From Enterobacter mori (lineage in GTDB: Bacteria; Pseudomonadota; Gammaproteobacteria; Enterobacterales; Enterobacteriaceae): a stretch of 64,000 nt of DNA. The DNA lies in assembly GCF_025244905.1 (NCBI RefSeq), contig NZ_CP104285.1, positions 620,001 through 684,000 of the forward strand, given 5' to 3'. Both the position numbers and the translations under genes were made by a program. Shown piece by piece: positions 28,043-38,983 of this stretch. Numbering within the stretch: the stretch's first letter is position 1; the number at the start of each line of letters is the position of its first letter. Below the pieces are notes generated by a model. The model made no database searches, was not told the DNA's origin, and saw only the letters and a program-made list of their open reading frames with translations.

Positions 28043-30505
28043 ATGCGAGTGTTGAAGTTCGGCGGTACATCAGTGGCAAATGCAGAACGTTTTCTGCGTG
28101 TTGCCGATATCCTGGAAAGCAACGCCAGGCAGGGGCAGGTTGCGACCGTGCTCTCTGCCCCGGCAAAAATCACAAACCATCTGGTGGCGATGATTGAAAA
28201 AACCATCGGTGGCCAGGATGCACTCCCGAACATCAGCGACGCCGAGCGCATCTTCGCTGACCTGCTGCAAGGGCTGGCAGAGGCGCTGCCTGGCTTCCCG
28301 CACGCTCAGCTGAAGTCCTTCGTTGAGCAGGAATTCGCGCAAATCAAACACGTCCTGCACGGCATCAGCCTCCTCGGTCAGTGCCCGGACAGCATCAACG
28401 CGGCGCTGATCTGCCGGGGCGAAAAACTCTCAATCGCCATCATGGCGGGCGTGCTGGAAGCGCGCGGCCATAACGTGACCGTGATCGACCCGGTAGAAAA
28501 ACTGCTGGCGGTGGGCCACTACCTCGAATCCACCGTTGATATTGCCGAATCAACCCGCCGTATCGCCGCGAGCAAAATCCCGTCTGACCACATGATCCTG
28601 ATGGCAGGCTTCACCGCCGGTAACGAGAAGGGCGAGCTGGTGGTGCTGGGCCGTAACGGCTCCGACTACTCCGCCGCCGTGCTGGCCGCCTGTTTACGCG
28701 CAGACTGTTGTGAGATCTGGACCGATGTTGATGGCGTTTATACCTGCGACCCGCGCCAGGTTCCGGACGCCAGGCTGCTCAAGTCGATGTCGTACCAGGA
28801 AGCGATGGAGCTTTCCTACTTCGGCGCTAAAGTGCTTCACCCGCGTACCATCTCCCCGATTGCCCAGTTCCAGATCCCTTGCCTGATTAAAAACACCGGT
28901 AACCCGCAGGCGCCGGGTACGTTGATTGGGGCGAGTACTGATGAAGACGGTCTGCCGGTGAAAGGCATCTCCAACCTCAACAATATGGCGATGTTCAGCG
29001 TCTCCGGCCCGGGGATGAAAGGGATGGTCGGCATGGCGGCGCGCGTTTTTGCAGCCATGTCCCGCAACGGTATCTCGGTGGTGCTGATCACCCAGTCCTC
29101 TTCTGAATACAGCATCAGCTTCTGCGTGCCGCAGGCTGACTGCCTGCGCGCCCGTCGCGCGCTGGAGGAGGAGTTTTATCTGGAGCTGAAAGAAGAGCTC
29201 CTGGAGCCGCTCTCCATTCAGGAGCGTCTGGCGATCATCTCTGTGGTCGGCGACGGTATGCGCACGCTGCGCGGTATCTCCGCCAAGTTCTTTGCCGCGC
29301 TGGCGCGCGCCAATATCAATATCGTGGCGATTGCCCAGGGCTCGTCAGAGCGTTCAATTTCTGTTGTCGTGGACAACGATGACGCTACCACCGGCGTACG
29401 CGTGGTTCACCAGATGCTGTTCAACACCGATCAGGTCATCGAGCTGTTCCTGATTGGCGTGGGGGGCGTGGGCGGCGCGCTGCTGGAGCAGGTGAAGCGT
29501 CAGCAGGAGTGGCTGAAGAAGAAACATATCGATCTGCGCGTCTGCGGGATTGCCAACTCCAGAGCGTTGCTGACCAACGTGCATGGCCTTAACCTGGAAA
29601 ACTGGCAGGCCGAGATGAACGAGGCGAAAGATCCGTTCAACCTGGGCCGCCTGATCCGTCTGGTGAAAGAGTACCATCTGCTTAACCCGGTGATTGTCGA
29701 CTGTACCTCGAACCAGGCGGTTGCCGATCAGTACGCCGACTTCCTGCGCGAAGGTTTCCACGTGGTAACGCCGAACAAAAAGGCCAACACCTCGTCGATG
29801 GATTACTATCACCAGCTGCGTCTGGCGGCGAGCAAGTCGCGCCGCAAGTTCCTGTACGACACCAACGTGGGCGCGGGGCTGCCGGTTATCGAGAACCTGC
29901 AAAACCTGCTGAACGCGGGCGATGAACTGCAGCGTTTCTCCGGTATTCTCTCCGGCTCGCTGTCGTTTATCTTCGGCAAGCTGGATGAAGGGATGAGCCT
30001 GTCGGAAGCCACCCGCGCCGCGCGTGAACTGGGCTATACCGAGCCGGATCCGCGTGACGACCTTTCCGGCATGGACGTGGCGCGCAAGCTGCTGATCCTC
30101 GCGCGTGAAACGGGCCGCGAGCTCGAGCTTTCGGATATCGTGATTGAACCTGTGCTACCAGCAGAGTTTGATGACGGCGGTGACGTCAGCGCCTTTATGG
30201 CGAATTTGCCGCAGCTTGACGATGCTTTTGCTGCCCGTGTGGCGAAAGCCCGTGATGAAGGTAAGGTATTGCGCTATGTTGGCAACATTGAAGAAGATGG
30301 CGTGTGCCGGGTGAAGATTGCCGAAGTGGATGGCAACGACCCGCTGTACAAAGTCAAAAACGGCGAAAACGCCCTCGCGTTTTACAGCCACTATTATCAG
30401 CCATTGCCGCTGGTGCTTCGCGGCTATGGCGCAGGGAACGATGTTACAGCGGCGGGTGTGTTTGCCGATCTGCTGCGTACCCTGTCATGGAAGTTAGGAG
30501 TTTAA
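28043..30505 (+). CDS. thrA: Bifunctional aspartokinase I/homoserine dehydrogenase I ThrA
   Basis: An 820-residue fusion enzyme catalysing the first and third steps of threonine synthesis. The N-terminal aspartokinase has [13 protein letters not shown] at residues 5-17 and the [10 protein letters not shown] nucleotide loop. Two ACT domains (about 310-460) confer threonine feedback. The C-terminal homoserine dehydrogenase has the Rossmann [13 protein letters not shown] near 472 and the [14 protein letters not shown] catalytic region. Starts 26 bp after the attenuator with AAAGGAAACGAGG upstream. thrB follows after a single base. Confidence 0.98.
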   Translation: MRVLKFGGTSVANAERFLRVADILESNARQGQVATVLSAPAKITNHLVAMIEKTIGGQDALPNISDAERIFADLLQGLAEALPGFPHAQLKSFVEQEFAQIKHVLHGISLLGQCPDSINAALICRGEKLSIAIMAGVLEARGHNVTVIDPVEKLLAVGHYLESTVDIAESTRRIAASKIPSDHMILMAGFTAGNEKGELVVLGRNGSDYSAAVLAACLRADCCEIWTDVDGVYTCDPRQVPDARLLKSMSYQEAMELSYFGAKVLHPRTISPIAQFQIPCLIKNTGNPQAPGTLIGASTDEDGLPVKGISNLNNMAMFSVSGPGMKGMVGMAARVFAAMSRNGISVVLITQSSSEYSISFCVPQADCLRARRALEEEFYLELKEELLEPLSIQERLAIISVVGDGMRTLRGISAKFFAALARANINIVAIAQGSSERSISVVVDNDDATTGVRVVHQMLFNTDQVIELFLIGVGGVGGALLEQVKRQQEWLKKKHIDLRVCGIANSRALLTNVHGLNLENWQAEMNEAKDPFNLGRLIRLVKEYHLLNPVIVDCTSNQAVADQYADFLREGFHVVTPNKKANTSSMDYYHQLRLAASKSRRKFLYDTNVGAGLPVIENLQNLLNAGDELQRFSGILSGSLSFIFGKLDEGMSLSEATRAARELGYTEPDPRDDLSGMDVARKLLILARETGRELELSDIVIEPVLPAEFDDGGDVSAFMANLPQLDDAFAARVAKARDEGKVLRYVGNIEEDGVCRVKIAEVDGNDPLYKVKNGENALAFYSHYYQPLPLVLRGYGAGNDVTAAGVFADLLRTLSWKLGV

Positions 30506-30506
30506 C

Positions 30507-31436
30507 ATGGTCAAAGTTTATGCCCCGGCTTCCAGCGCCAATATGAGCGTCGGATTTGACGTGCTGGGCGCGGCGGTCACGCCGGTGGATGGTTCGCTGC
30601 TGGGCGATACGGTAACGGTGGAGGCGGCAGACAGCTTCAGCCTGAATAACGTGGGCCGCTTCGCCTGCAAGCTGCCGTCCGAGCCGCGCGAAAATATCGT
30701 TTATCAGTGCTGGGAACGCTTCTGTCAGGAGATCGGCAAAAACGTGCCGGTCGCCATGACGCTGGAAAAAAGCATGCCGATCGGCTCGGGCCTGGGCTCC
30801 AGCGCCTGCTCCGTGGTCGCCGCGCTGGTGGCGATGAACGAGCACTGCGGCAAGCCGCTGAACAACAGCCGTCTGCTGGGGCTGATGGGCGAGCTGGAAG
30901 GGCGCATCTCCGGCAGCATTCATTATGACAACGTGGCGCCGTGCTTCCTGGGGGGCATGCAGCTGATGATCGAAGAAAATGGCATCATCAGCCAGCAGGT
31001 GCCAGGGTTTGATGAGTGGCAGTGGGTGCTGGCCTATCCGGGCATTAAGGTCTCTACCGCGGAAGCGCGTGCGATCCTGCCCGCGCAGTATCGTCGTCAG
31101 GACTGTATCGCCCACGGGCGTCATCTGGCGGGCTTCATTCACGCCTGCTATACCCGACAGCCGCAGCTGGCGGCGAAGCTGATGAAAGACGTCATTGCCG
31201 AGCCGTACCGCACGAAGCTGCTGCCCGGTTTTAACGAGGCGCGACAGGCCTCGATGGATATCGGCGCGCAGGCGTGCGGCATCTCCGGCTCCGGCCCGAC
31301 GCTGTTCGCCCTGTGCGACAAGCCAGACACCGCGCAGCGCGTGGCGGACTGGCTCTCTAAACACTACCTGCAAAATCAGGAAGGCTTTGTTCATATTTGC
31401 CGTCTGGACACGGCTGGCGCACGAGTACTGGGATAA
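30507..31436 (+). CDS. thrB: Homoserine kinase ThrB
   Basis: A 309-residue GHMP-superfamily kinase phosphorylating homoserine. Motif 1 is [18 protein letters not shown]. The ATP loop is [17 protein letters not shown] (GHMP motif 2). Motif 3 near the C-terminus is [14 protein letters not shown]. Starts one base after thrA with TTAGGAG within the end of thrA, so translation is coupled. The length equals E. coli ThrB within a residue. Confidence 0.97.
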   Translation: MVKVYAPASSANMSVGFDVLGAAVTPVDGSLLGDTVTVEAADSFSLNNVGRFACKLPSEPRENIVYQCWERFCQEIGKNVPVAMTLEKSMPIGSGLGSSACSVVAALVAMNEHCGKPLNNSRLLGLMGELEGRISGSIHYDNVAPCFLGGMQLMIEENGIISQQVPGFDEWQWVLAYPGIKVSTAEARAILPAQYRRQDCIAHGRHLAGFIHACYTRQPQLAAKLMKDVIAEPYRTKLLPGFNEARQASMDIGAQACGISGSGPTLFALCDKPDTAQRVADWLSKHYLQNQEGFVHICRLDTAGARVLG

Positions 31437-31439
31437 TCA

Positions 31440-32726
31440 ATGAAACTCTATAACCTTAAAGATCATAACGAGCAGGTCAGCTTCGCGCAGGCGGTAACTC
31501 AGGGACTGGGCAAAAATCAGGGGCTATTTTTCCCCCATGACCTGCCGGAATTTCAGCTGACCGACATTGACGAGCTGCTGAAGCAGGACTTTGTCACCCG
31601 CAGCACCAAAATTCTCTCGGCGTTTATTGGCGACGAAATCCCGCAGGAGCTGCTGGAAGAGCGCGTGCGTGCGGCGTTTGCTTTCCCGGCGCCGGTGAAG
31701 CAGGTTGAGCCTGACGTTGGCTGCCTGGAACTGTTCCACGGCCCGACGCTGGCGTTCAAAGACTTCGGCGGTCGCTTTATGGCGCAGATGCTGACCCACA
31801 TCAGCGGCGATAAGCCGGTGACCATCCTGACCGCGACCTCCGGCGACACCGGCGCGGCGGTGGCTCACGCGTTCTACGGCCTGAAAAACGTCCGCGTAGT
31901 GATCCTCTACCCGAAAGGCAAAATCAGCCCGCTGCAGGAAAAACTGTTCTGTACGCTCGGCGGCAACATTGAAACCGTGGCGATCGACGGCGATTTCGAT
32001 GCCTGTCAGGCGCTGGTCAAGCAGGCCTTCGACGACGAAGAGCTGAAGGTGGCCCTGGGTCTGAACTCTGCCAACTCCATCAACATCAGCCGTCTGCTGG
32101 CGCAGATCTGCTACTACTTCGAGGCGGTGGCGCAGCTGCCGCAGGAAGCGCGCAACCAGCTGGTGATCTCCGTGCCGAGCGGTAACTTCGGTGACCTGAC
32201 GGCGGGCCTGCTGGCGAAATCCCTGGGTCTGCCGGTGAAACGCTTTATCGCCGCCACCAACGCCAACGACACCGTGCCGCGCTTCCTGAAAGACGGGAAG
32301 TGGGCGCCGAACGCCACGCAGGCAACGCTCTCTAATGCGATGGATGTGTCACAGCCGAACAACTGGCCGCGCGTGGAAGAGCTGTTCCGCCGTAAGATCT
32401 GGCGTCTGGGTGACCTGGGCTACGCCGCGGTGACGGATGAAACCACCAAAGCGACCATGCGCGAGCTGAAAGCGGTGGGGTACACCTCTGAACCGCACGC
32501 GGCGATTGCTTACCGCGCGCTGCGCGACCAGCTTAACCCGGGTGAATACGGCCTGTTCCTGGGCACCGCGCATCCGGCGAAGTTCAAAGAGAGCGTGGAA
32601 GCGATTCTGGGCGAAACGCTGCCGCTGCCAAAAGAGCTGGCCGAGCGTGCCGATCTGCCGCTGCTCTCCCACGAGCTGCCGGCGGACTTTGCCGCGCTGC
32701 GTAAGCTGATGATGACCCGAGCATAA
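31440..32726 (+). CDS. thrC: Threonine synthase ThrC
   Basis: A 428-residue PLP enzyme converting O-phosphohomoserine to threonine. The PLP lysine is K107 in PTLAFKDFGGRF. The phosphate-binding loop is SVPSGNFGDLTAG. TATSGDTGAAVAHAFYG supplies further conserved binding residues. Starts 3 bases after thrB. A cluster of three REP elements, the last followed by a T-run, lies directly after the stop and ends the operon. Confidence 0.98.
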   Translation: MKLYNLKDHNEQVSFAQAVTQGLGKNQGLFFPHDLPEFQLTDIDELLKQDFVTRSTKILSAFIGDEIPQELLEERVRAAFAFPAPVKQVEPDVGCLELFHGPTLAFKDFGGRFMAQMLTHISGDKPVTILTATSGDTGAAVAHAFYGLKNVRVVILYPKGKISPLQEKLFCTLGGNIETVAIDGDFDACQALVKQAFDDEELKVALGLNSANSINISRLLAQICYYFEAVAQLPQEARNQLVISVPSGNFGDLTAGLLAKSLGLPVKRFIAATNANDTVPRFLKDGKWAPNATQATLSNAMDVSQPNNWPRVEELFRRKIWRLGDLGYAAVTDETTKATMRELKAVGYTSEPHAAIAYRALRDQLNPGEYGLFLGTAHPAKFKESVEAILGETLPLPKELAERADLPLLSHELPADFAALRKLMMTRA

Positions 32727-32731
32727 TTTTT

Positions 32732-32860
32732 GTCGGGTGCGGCTACGCCTTACCCGACCTACACCGGCTCAGAACGTAGGCCGGGCAAGCGCAGCGCCAC
32801 CCGGCAACAGCAGCACCGAGCCGTAGGCCGGGTAAGGCGAAGCCGCCACCCGGCTTTTTT
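32732..32860. repeat. Triple REP cluster after thrC, ending in a T-run
   Basis: Three REP copies: 32732-32762 (GTCGGGTGCGGCTACGCC...), 32776-32805 (GTAGGCCGGGCAAGCGCAGC...) and 32823-32854 (GTAGGCCGGGTAAGGCGAAG...). The last ends CACCCGGCTTTTTT, so it can act as a terminator. The first is the most divergent copy. Confidence 0.87.
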
Positions 32861-33018
32861 GTGAAGAAATTAAGGAGAAATAACGCAGGAAAAAAGTAGA
32901 AATTCCCAATAAATGCGGTCACTTAGCGTTTAGGATTGCAGAGAATAACATCCCCCGTTCCCCTCGCGTAATCTCCTTACATCGGCCCACGTTGGGCAAG
33001 ACGAATAAGGAGTCACCT

Positions 33019-33321
33019 ATGTCTAAACTGAAACCTGCACTCATCGCGCTTTCACTGATGCTGGTCGCTCCCATGGCGGTACAGGCTTCCGAAATTACCC
33101 TCGTCCCTGCGGTAAAACTGCAGATTGGCGACCGGGATAACAATGGGCACTACTGGGACGGTGGCCGCTGGCGCGACCACGACTGGTGGAAGGCGCACTA
33201 TGACTGGCGCGATAACCACTGGCGTCCGCATGATGAAAAGCGTAAACATGACAACCGCCATGATGACCATCACCACGATGACCACCGTGACGATCGCGGC
33301 CCGGACTGGAAACACCATTAA
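33019..33321 (+). CDS. yaaX: DUF2502 periplasmic protein YaaX
   Basis: A 100-residue exported protein. Signal peptide at residues 1-23 (cleavage after VQA). Then the DUF2502 core [18 protein letters not shown], shared with E. coli YaaX/YpeC, and a tail of 61 residues with 13 His, 15 Asp and 7 Trp, including HDDHHHDDH. The tail looks capable of binding metal ions, but no function is known. The ATG at 33019 has AAGGAG upstream; the in-frame start 9 codons earlier does not lead into a signal peptide. A strong terminator follows. Confidence 0.88.
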   Translation: MSKLKPALIALSLMLVAPMAVQASEITLVPAVKLQIGDRDNNGHYWDGGRWRDHDWWKAHYDWRDNHWRPHDEKRKHDNRHDDHHHDDHRDDRGPDWKHH

Positions 33322-33325
33322 TGCA

Positions 33326-33355
33326 AAACCCCGCCAACTGGCGGGGTTTGTTTTT
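33326..33355. terminator. Terminator between yaaX and yaaA
   Basis: AAACCCCGCC (33326-33335), loop AACT, GGCGGGGTTT (33340-33349), then GTTTTT: a perfect 10-bp stem. Convergent position means it can serve both genes; it touches the yaaA stop codon. Confidence 0.93.
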
Positions 33356-34127
33356 ACTGCTCGTGGCGCTTAAACACCAGTTCGCCTTTCCCTGACGCTT
33401 CTTCGTCAAAGAAATAACCTTCGCTGTTAAATCCGGTCAGCTGCTCCGGATTTGTCAGGCGGTTCTGGATGATGTAGCGGCTCATCAACCCGCGCGCTTT
33501 CTTGGCGTAGAAGCTGATCACTTTGAACTTACCGTTCTTCTCGTCGAGGAACACCGGTTTGATAATCTCCGCATCCAGATTTTTCGGTTTCACCGATTTG
33601 TAGTACTCATCGGATGCCAGGTTAATCACTACGTTATCGCCCTGAGCGCGCAGCGCCGCGTTCAGTTTGTCGGTAATGATATCGCCCCAGAAATGGTACA
33701 GATCTTTGCCTTTGGCATTCTCCAGGCGGATACCCATCTCCAGACGATAGGGCTGCATCAGGTCCAGCGGGCGCAGAACGCCGTACAGGCCTGACAGCAT
33801 ACGCAGATGCTGCTGGGCAAAATCGAAATCGGATTCGCTAAAATCTTCCGCCTGCAGGCCGGTATAGACATCGCCTTTAAAGGCCAGAATCGCCTGGCGT
33901 GCATTAGCCGGGGTGAAATCCGGGTGCCACTCGTGAAAGCGGGTGGCGTTCAGGTCTGCCAGCTTGTCGCTGATGCTCATCAGCGAGGCGATTTGGGGCG
34001 CAGAGAGCTTACGCGCTTCGCGGATCAGCTGTTGCGAGTAGTCCAGCAGTTCAGGCTGGGTATAGCGCTCGGTGGCGAGCGGGCTCTGGTAATCGAGCGT
34101 TTTTGCAGGTGAAATCAGAATCAGCAT
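33354..34127 (-). CDS. yaaA: Peroxide stress protein YaaA (UPF0246)
   Basis: A 257-residue YaaA family protein, reported in E. coli to limit unincorporated iron and DNA damage during hydrogen peroxide stress and to bind DNA. Conserved segments are [16 protein letters not shown] at the start, [18 protein letters not shown] in the middle, and [14 protein letters not shown] near the C-terminus. A single-domain cytoplasmic protein. Convergent with yaaX and sharing its terminator; yaaJ lies upstream on the same strand. Confidence 0.93.
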   Translation of the reverse strand: MLILISPAKTLDYQSPLATERYTQPELLDYSQQLIREARKLSAPQIASLMSISDKLADLNATRFHEWHPDFTPANARQAILAFKGDVYTGLQAEDFSESDFDFAQQHLRMLSGLYGVLRPLDLMQPYRLEMGIRLENAKGKDLYHFWGDIITDKLNAALRAQGDNVVINLASDEYYKSVKPKNLDAEIIKPVFLDEKNGKFKVISFYAKKARGLMSRYIIQNRLTNPEQLTGFNSEGYFFDEEASGKGELVFKRHEQ

Positions 34128-34193
34128 ATCCAGTCCTTGCAGGAAATTTAGAGCGACTTTAGCAAAAAATCGCTCTGAATTGATCGATAGCTG

Positions 34194-35624
34194 TTATTGC
34201 CGCGGCAAATCATCCCAGGAGCCGGGGGCAAGCTGCGCTTCTATTTCGGGATAGCGGGTGGGATCAAACACGGGTTTAAGGCCCAGCTTGCGCTGACGCA
34301 GATAGTCCTGAGCAATGAGCGTCACCACCGGAGAAAGCAGCAAAATTGCCGTCAGGTTGGTGATCGCCATCAGCGCCATAATCACGTCCGCCAGTTGCCA
34401 GACCACCGGCATGCTGAGCAGGGCACCCGTCATTATCATGGCGATGACACCCGCGCGAAGCACGTTGCGCGAATGCCGCGAATCAAGCTTCAGGAAGATC
34501 AGGTTGTTCTCCGCGTAGAGATAGTTCACCGTGATCGAACTAAACGCAAAAAGACCCACGATCAATGAGACGAAACCGGCTCCCCAGCCACCCACAAGAT
34601 TGACCAGCGCCTGCTGAACAAGCTGTATCCCGACGGTACCAGAGGGATGGGGAAGGGGCCCCGACAGCAGAATGATCATTGCGCTGGCGGAGCAGATAAT
34701 AATGGTGTCCGTGAACACACCAATCATCTGCACAATGCCCTGCGCTGCAGGATGGGGAGGCCAGGACGCCGCCGCTGCGGCTGCGTTGGGCGTTGAACCC
34801 ATACCGGCTTCGTTCGAGAACATGCCCCGCTGAAATCCTGCCGTGAGTGCCTGACTGACGGTATAACCCAGCGCGCCTGAGGCCGCTTCGCGCCAGCCGA
34901 ACGCGCTTTCAAAGATAGCGGCGATGACGTCCGGCAACTGATCGATGTGCAGTACGGTAACGAACAGACTGGCGGCGACCCACAGGAGGGCCATAACCGG
35001 AACCAACCATTGCATCAGGCGGGCCACGCCTTTGAGACCGGCATATATCGTCAGCAGGGTGAGAAGCGCTAAAACGGCACCGGTTACCCATTCCGGGCAG
35101 GCAAAGGCATATCGCATGGCATGCGCCACGGAGTTTGCCTGGACGGTGTTAAAAATCAGGCCATAGGCGATGAGTAAGAAGAGCGAAAACAGGACGCCCA
35201 TCCAGCGCATCCCCAGTCCACGGGCCATATACCAGGCCGGACCGCCGCGAAACTGATCGTTTTTGTCTTTCTCTTTATAGAGTTGAGCGAGCGAGCATTC
35301 AGCGAACGAGGTCGCCATGCCGATAATCGCCGTGACCCACATCCAGAATACGGCACCGGGACCACCCGCACTGATGGCCAGCGCAACGCCAGCCAGATTA
35401 CCGCTGCCGACCCGCGCGGCGAGACTGGTGCAGAGTGCCTGAAATGAGGTTAATCCACCCGGCTGTGGGGTGATGCTATTTTTCAGACTTCTGCCAAACT
35501 TGCGAATATAACGAAACTGGATAAAACCACTGCGCAGCGTGAACCAAATACCTGCTCCCAGGAGCAGATATATCATTATCGAACCCCAGAGGATTTCGTT
35601 AATAAAGAACAGAAAATCAGGCAT
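34194..35624 (-). CDS. yaaJ: Alanine/glycine:cation symporter family protein YaaJ
   Basis: A 476-residue inner-membrane transporter of the AGCS family (Na+/H+-coupled uptake of alanine or glycine), with about 10-11 hydrophobic helices. Family segments include LAARVGSGNLAGVALAISAG, GGPGAVFWMW and SNEAGMGSTPNAAAAA. I chose the ATG at 35624 (MPDFLFFINEILWGS) because AGAGGG lies at the right distance upstream and the length equals E. coli YaaJ. Substrate is by family only. Confidence 0.93.
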   Translation of the reverse strand: MPDFLFFINEILWGSIMIYLLLGAGIWFTLRSGFIQFRYIRKFGRSLKNSITPQPGGLTSFQALCTSLAARVGSGNLAGVALAISAGGPGAVFWMWVTAIIGMATSFAECSLAQLYKEKDKNDQFRGGPAWYMARGLGMRWMGVLFSLFLLIAYGLIFNTVQANSVAHAMRYAFACPEWVTGAVLALLTLLTIYAGLKGVARLMQWLVPVMALLWVAASLFVTVLHIDQLPDVIAAIFESAFGWREAASGALGYTVSQALTAGFQRGMFSNEAGMGSTPNAAAAAASWPPHPAAQGIVQMIGVFTDTIIICSASAMIILLSGPLPHPSGTVGIQLVQQALVNLVGGWGAGFVSLIVGLFAFSSITVNYLYAENNLIFLKLDSRHSRNVLRAGVIAMIMTGALLSMPVVWQLADVIMALMAITNLTAILLLSPVVTLIAQDYLRQRKLGLKPVFDPTRYPEIEAQLAPGSWDDLPRQ

Positions 35625-35886
35625 TAACGTCCCTCTTGTTGATGCCAAAGTGAATATGTAAGCGCTACCACTGATTGGACATGCTGTTGATTAGCAGCCT
35701 GTTAATATTCTCAGTTTATCATACTCTGCCTAAGCGCACTGTCTGCGGTTGCGCTGCCTCTCACTCGTGTTATCATCAGGGCAGACCGGTTACATCCCCC
35801 TAACAAGTAAACCTGTCATTTTTCCGCTGCAGGCATGCTGTCGGTAGCGTGAATTATCCAGGGCACGTTAAAAGAGAAACACTATC

Positions 35887-36840
35887 ATGACGGATAAATT
35901 GACCTCCCTTCGTCAGTTCACCACTGTCGTAGCTGACACCGGAGATATCGCGGCAATGAAGCTGTACCAGCCGCAGGATGCCACAACCAACCCTTCTCTG
36001 ATCCTTAACGCCGCACAGATCCCTGAGTATCGCAAACTGATTGACGACGCTGTGACCTGGGCGAAAGCACAGAGCAACGACCGCGCGCAGCAGGTTGTGG
36101 ACGCTACCGACAAGCTGGCAGTGAACATCGGTCTGGAAATCCTGAAACTGGTTCCTGGCCGTATCTCTACCGAAGTGGATGCACGTCTCTCCTACGACAC
36201 CGAAGCCTCTATCGCGAAAGCGAAACGTCTGATCAAACTGTACAACGATGCTGGCATCAGCAACGACCGTATCCTGATCAAACTGGCTTCCACCTGGCAG
36301 GGCATCCGCGCTGCAGAGCAGCTGGAAAAAGACGGTATCAACTGTAACCTGACCCTGCTGTTCTCCTTCGCGCAGGCGCGTGCATGTGCAGAAGCAGGCG
36401 TATACCTGATTTCTCCGTTCGTGGGCCGTATTCTGGACTGGTACAAAGCCAACACCGATAAGAAAGAGTACGCACCGGCTGAAGATCCAGGCGTGGTTTC
36501 TGTTACTGAAATCTACGAATACTACAAACAGCACGGCTATGAGACCGTGGTTATGGGCGCGAGCTTCCGTAACGTCGGTGAAATTATCGAGCTGGCTGGC
36601 TGTGACCGCCTGACCATCGCCCCTGCGCTGCTGAAAGAGCTGGCAGAGAGCGAAGGCGTGCTTGAGCGTAAACTGTCCTACACCGGTGAAGTGAAAGCAC
36701 GCCCAGAGCGCATCACTGAATCCGAGTTCCTGTGGCAGCACAACCAGGATCCAATGGCAGTAGACAAACTGGCGGACGGTATCCGTAAGTTTGCTGTTGA
36801 CCAGGGCAAACTGGAAAAAATGATCGGCGATCTGCTGTAA
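35887..36840 (+). CDS. talB: Transaldolase B
   Basis: A 317-residue transaldolase of the non-oxidative pentose phosphate pathway. Schiff-base lysine K132 lies in [13 protein letters not shown]17 (VVADTGD) and DATTNPSL at 31-38 are also family-conserved, as is [18 protein letters not shown]. High use of favoured codons suggests strong expression. It is followed by a 12-bp hairpin terminator. Confidence 0.97.
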   Translation: MTDKLTSLRQFTTVVADTGDIAAMKLYQPQDATTNPSLILNAAQIPEYRKLIDDAVTWAKAQSNDRAQQVVDATDKLAVNIGLEILKLVPGRISTEVDARLSYDTEASIAKAKRLIKLYNDAGISNDRILIKLASTWQGIRAAEQLEKDGINCNLTLLFSFAQARACAEAGVYLISPFVGRILDWYKANTDKKEYAPAEDPGVVSVTEIYEYYKQHGYETVVMGASFRNVGEIIELAGCDRLTIAPALLKELAESEGVLERKLSYTGEVKARPERITESEFLWQHNQDPMAVDKLADGIRKFAVDQGKLEKMIGDLL

Positions 36841-36846
36841 TCATTC

Positions 36847-36880
36847 CGCGTGACCGGGCTCCCGGTCACGCGACTTCTTT
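36847..36880 (+). terminator. Terminator after talB
   Basis: CGCGTGACCGGG (36847-36858) and CCCGGTCACGCG (36861-36872) are a perfect 12-bp inverted repeat around CT, followed by ACTTCTTT. Confidence 0.85.
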
Positions 36881-36950
36881 CGTACCCTGTCTGAATCCCT
36901 TCTCTGCGTGTATCATTCCCTTTAATCAGTACTTTTTGAATGGAATGGAT

Positions 36951-37538
36951 ATGAATACCTTACGCATCGGCCTCGTGTCGATTTCTGACCGCGCCTCCAG
37001 CGGTGTTTATCAGGATAAAGGCATCCCCGCTCTGGAAGAGTGGCTTGGCAGCGCGCTGACTACCCCCTTTGATATTCAGACCCGCCTGATCCCCGACGAA
37101 CAGCCGATCATTGAGCAGACGCTTTGCGAGCTGGTGGACGAGATGAGCTGCCACCTTGTTCTGACGACGGGCGGAACCGGCCCCGCGCGCCGCGACGTGA
37201 CGCCGGACGCGACGCTGGCGGTTGCCGATCGCGAAATGCCGGGCTTCGGTGAACAGATGCGACAGATCAGTCTACACTTTGTTCCGACGGCCATTCTTTC
37301 CCGTCAGGTAGGGGTGATCCGCAAGCAGGCGTTGATCCTTAACCTGCCAGGCCAGCCGAAGTCGATCAAAGAGACGCTGGAAGGGCTGAAAGCAGAAGAT
37401 GGCAGCGTCATCGTGCACGGTATCTTTGCAAGTGTACCGTATTGTATACAACTGCTTGACGGTCCGTATGTGGAAACCGATGAGAAAGTGGTAGCAGCTT
37501 TTCGTCCTAAAAGCGCTCGCCGCGAAACAATCTCCTGA
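36951..37538 (+). CDS. mog: Molybdopterin adenylyltransferase Mog
   Basis: A 195-residue trimeric enzyme that adenylylates molybdopterin before molybdenum insertion. The motif LVLTTGGTGPARRDVTPDAT binds the substrate and ATP. PGQPKSIKETLEG is also conserved. The ATG at 36951 gives MNTLRIGLVSISDRAS and the E. coli length; GGA at 36942-36944 is the ribosome site, and the in-frame ATG at 36936 lacks one. Located after talB as in E. coli. Confidence 0.96.
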   Translation: MNTLRIGLVSISDRASSGVYQDKGIPALEEWLGSALTTPFDIQTRLIPDEQPIIEQTLCELVDEMSCHLVLTTGGTGPARRDVTPDATLAVADREMPGFGEQMRQISLHFVPTAILSRQVGVIRKQALILNLPGQPKSIKETLEGLKAEDGSVIVHGIFASVPYCIQLLDGPYVETDEKVVAAFRPKSARRETIS

Positions 37539-37660
37539 AAATAACGAGAATGTGACATTAGCGTCAACCGCAGTAGCGTGTAAACGGATTTACGATATAG
37601 TAATTTTTTCTTTACGATAACTGTAAAAATAAATCCACAACGCACGCATAATGGTTCGCT

Positions 37661-38983
37661 ATGTCACATAACACCCGACCTCTGAATCGACAGGACTACA
37701 AAACCCTCACGCTCGCGGCCTTAGGTGGCGCGCTGGAGTTTTACGACTTTATCATCTTCGTCTTCTTCGCCGCCGTGGTGGGGGAGCTCTTCTTCCCGGC
37801 GGATATCCCGGAATGGCTGCGTCAGGTGCAAACCTTCGGCATTTTTGCCGCCGGGTATCTGGCGCGTCCGCTGGGGGGCATTGTAATGGCGCACTTTGGC
37901 GATCTGGTCGGGCGTAAGAAGATGTTCACCCTCAGTATCCTGCTGATGGCCGTGCCGACGCTGGCTATTGGTCTGCTGCCCACCTATGCCTCGATGGGGA
38001 TCCTTGCGCCGTTGCTGCTGTTGCTGATGCGTATTCTCCAGGGGGCGGCCATCGGTGGTGAAGTTCCAGGTGCATGGGTATTTGTGTCTGAGCATGTGCC
38101 TGCCCGCCGCATTGGGATCGCCTGTGGAACCTTAACCGCGGGGCTCACCGTCGGGATCTTACTGGGGTCGGTAGTGGCGACGATTGTGAATACCAGCATG
38201 ACGCAGCAGGCCGTGCACGACTGGGGCTGGCGTATTCCGTTCCTGCTGGGCGGGGCGTTTGGCCTGGTGGCGATGTACCTTCGCCGCTGGCTGCAGGAGA
38301 CGCCGATATTCCTGGAAATGCAGCAGCGCAAAGCGCTGGCGGATGAGCTGCCGGTGAAGGCGGTTGTGGTACGCCATAAAAAAGCGGTGGTGGTGTCGAT
38401 GCTGCTCACCTGGCTGCTCTCGGCGGGCATTGTAGTGGTGATATTGATGTCCCCGGTGTGGCTGCAAAAGCAGTACGGTTTCGCCCCTGCCGTGACGCTA
38501 CAGGCGAACAGTATCGCGACAATTATGCTCTGCTTTGGCTGTCTGGCCGCCGGGCTGGCGGCAGATCGTTTCGGTGCCAGCGTGACCTTTATCGTCGGAA
38601 GCCTGCTGCTGGCCGCATCAAGCTGGGCGTTTTATCATCTGGCGGGCAGCCATCCTGAACAACTGTTCCTGCTGTACGGCGTGGTAGGGCTGTGTGTGGG
38701 CGTCGTGGGTGCAGTGCCTTACGTGATGGTGCGAGCCTTCCCGCCGGAAGTACGTTTCAGCGGTATCTCTTTCTCTTACAACGTGTCGTATGCCATTTTC
38801 GGTGGCCTGACCCCGATTGCGGTGACGGTGTTGATGGGCGTTTCGCCCATGGCTCCGGCCTGGTATGTGCTGGCGCTCTCGCTGATGGGGCTGGGATTAG
38901 GAATTTGGCTGAGGCAGACGCGGGAATGTCGTGCCCGCGAGGCGGGCACGACAGAGGGATCAGTGTTTTTCACCAATCGGTAG
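37661..38983 (+). CDS. MFS transporter, metabolite:H+ symporter type
   Basis: A 440-residue major facilitator with about 12 helices. ALGGALEFYDFIIFVFFAA at residues 17-35 and GDLVGRKKMF (loop 2-3 motif A) are typical of the metabolite:H+ symporter branch (ProP, ShiA, KgtP-like). GRILQ-type and RRWLQETPIFLEM segments support this. The substrate cannot be read. The ribosome site is weak. It is not at this place in E. coli K-12. The end overlaps convergent satP by 24 bp. The spacer 37539-37660 is AT-rich and holds its promoter. Confidence 0.82.
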   Translation: MSHNTRPLNRQDYKTLTLAALGGALEFYDFIIFVFFAAVVGELFFPADIPEWLRQVQTFGIFAAGYLARPLGGIVMAHFGDLVGRKKMFTLSILLMAVPTLAIGLLPTYASMGILAPLLLLLMRILQGAAIGGEVPGAWVFVSEHVPARRIGIACGTLTAGLTVGILLGSVVATIVNTSMTQQAVHDWGWRIPFLLGGAFGLVAMYLRRWLQETPIFLEMQQRKALADELPVKAVVVRHKKAVVVSMLLTWLLSAGIVVVILMSPVWLQKQYGFAPAVTLQANSIATIMLCFGCLAAGLAADRFGASVTFIVGSLLLAASSWAFYHLAGSHPEQLFLLYGVVGLCVGVVGAVPYVMVRAFPPEVRFSGISFSYNVSYAIFGGLTPIAVTVLMGVSPMAPAWYVLALSLMGLGLGIWLRQTRECRAREAGTTEGSVFFTNR

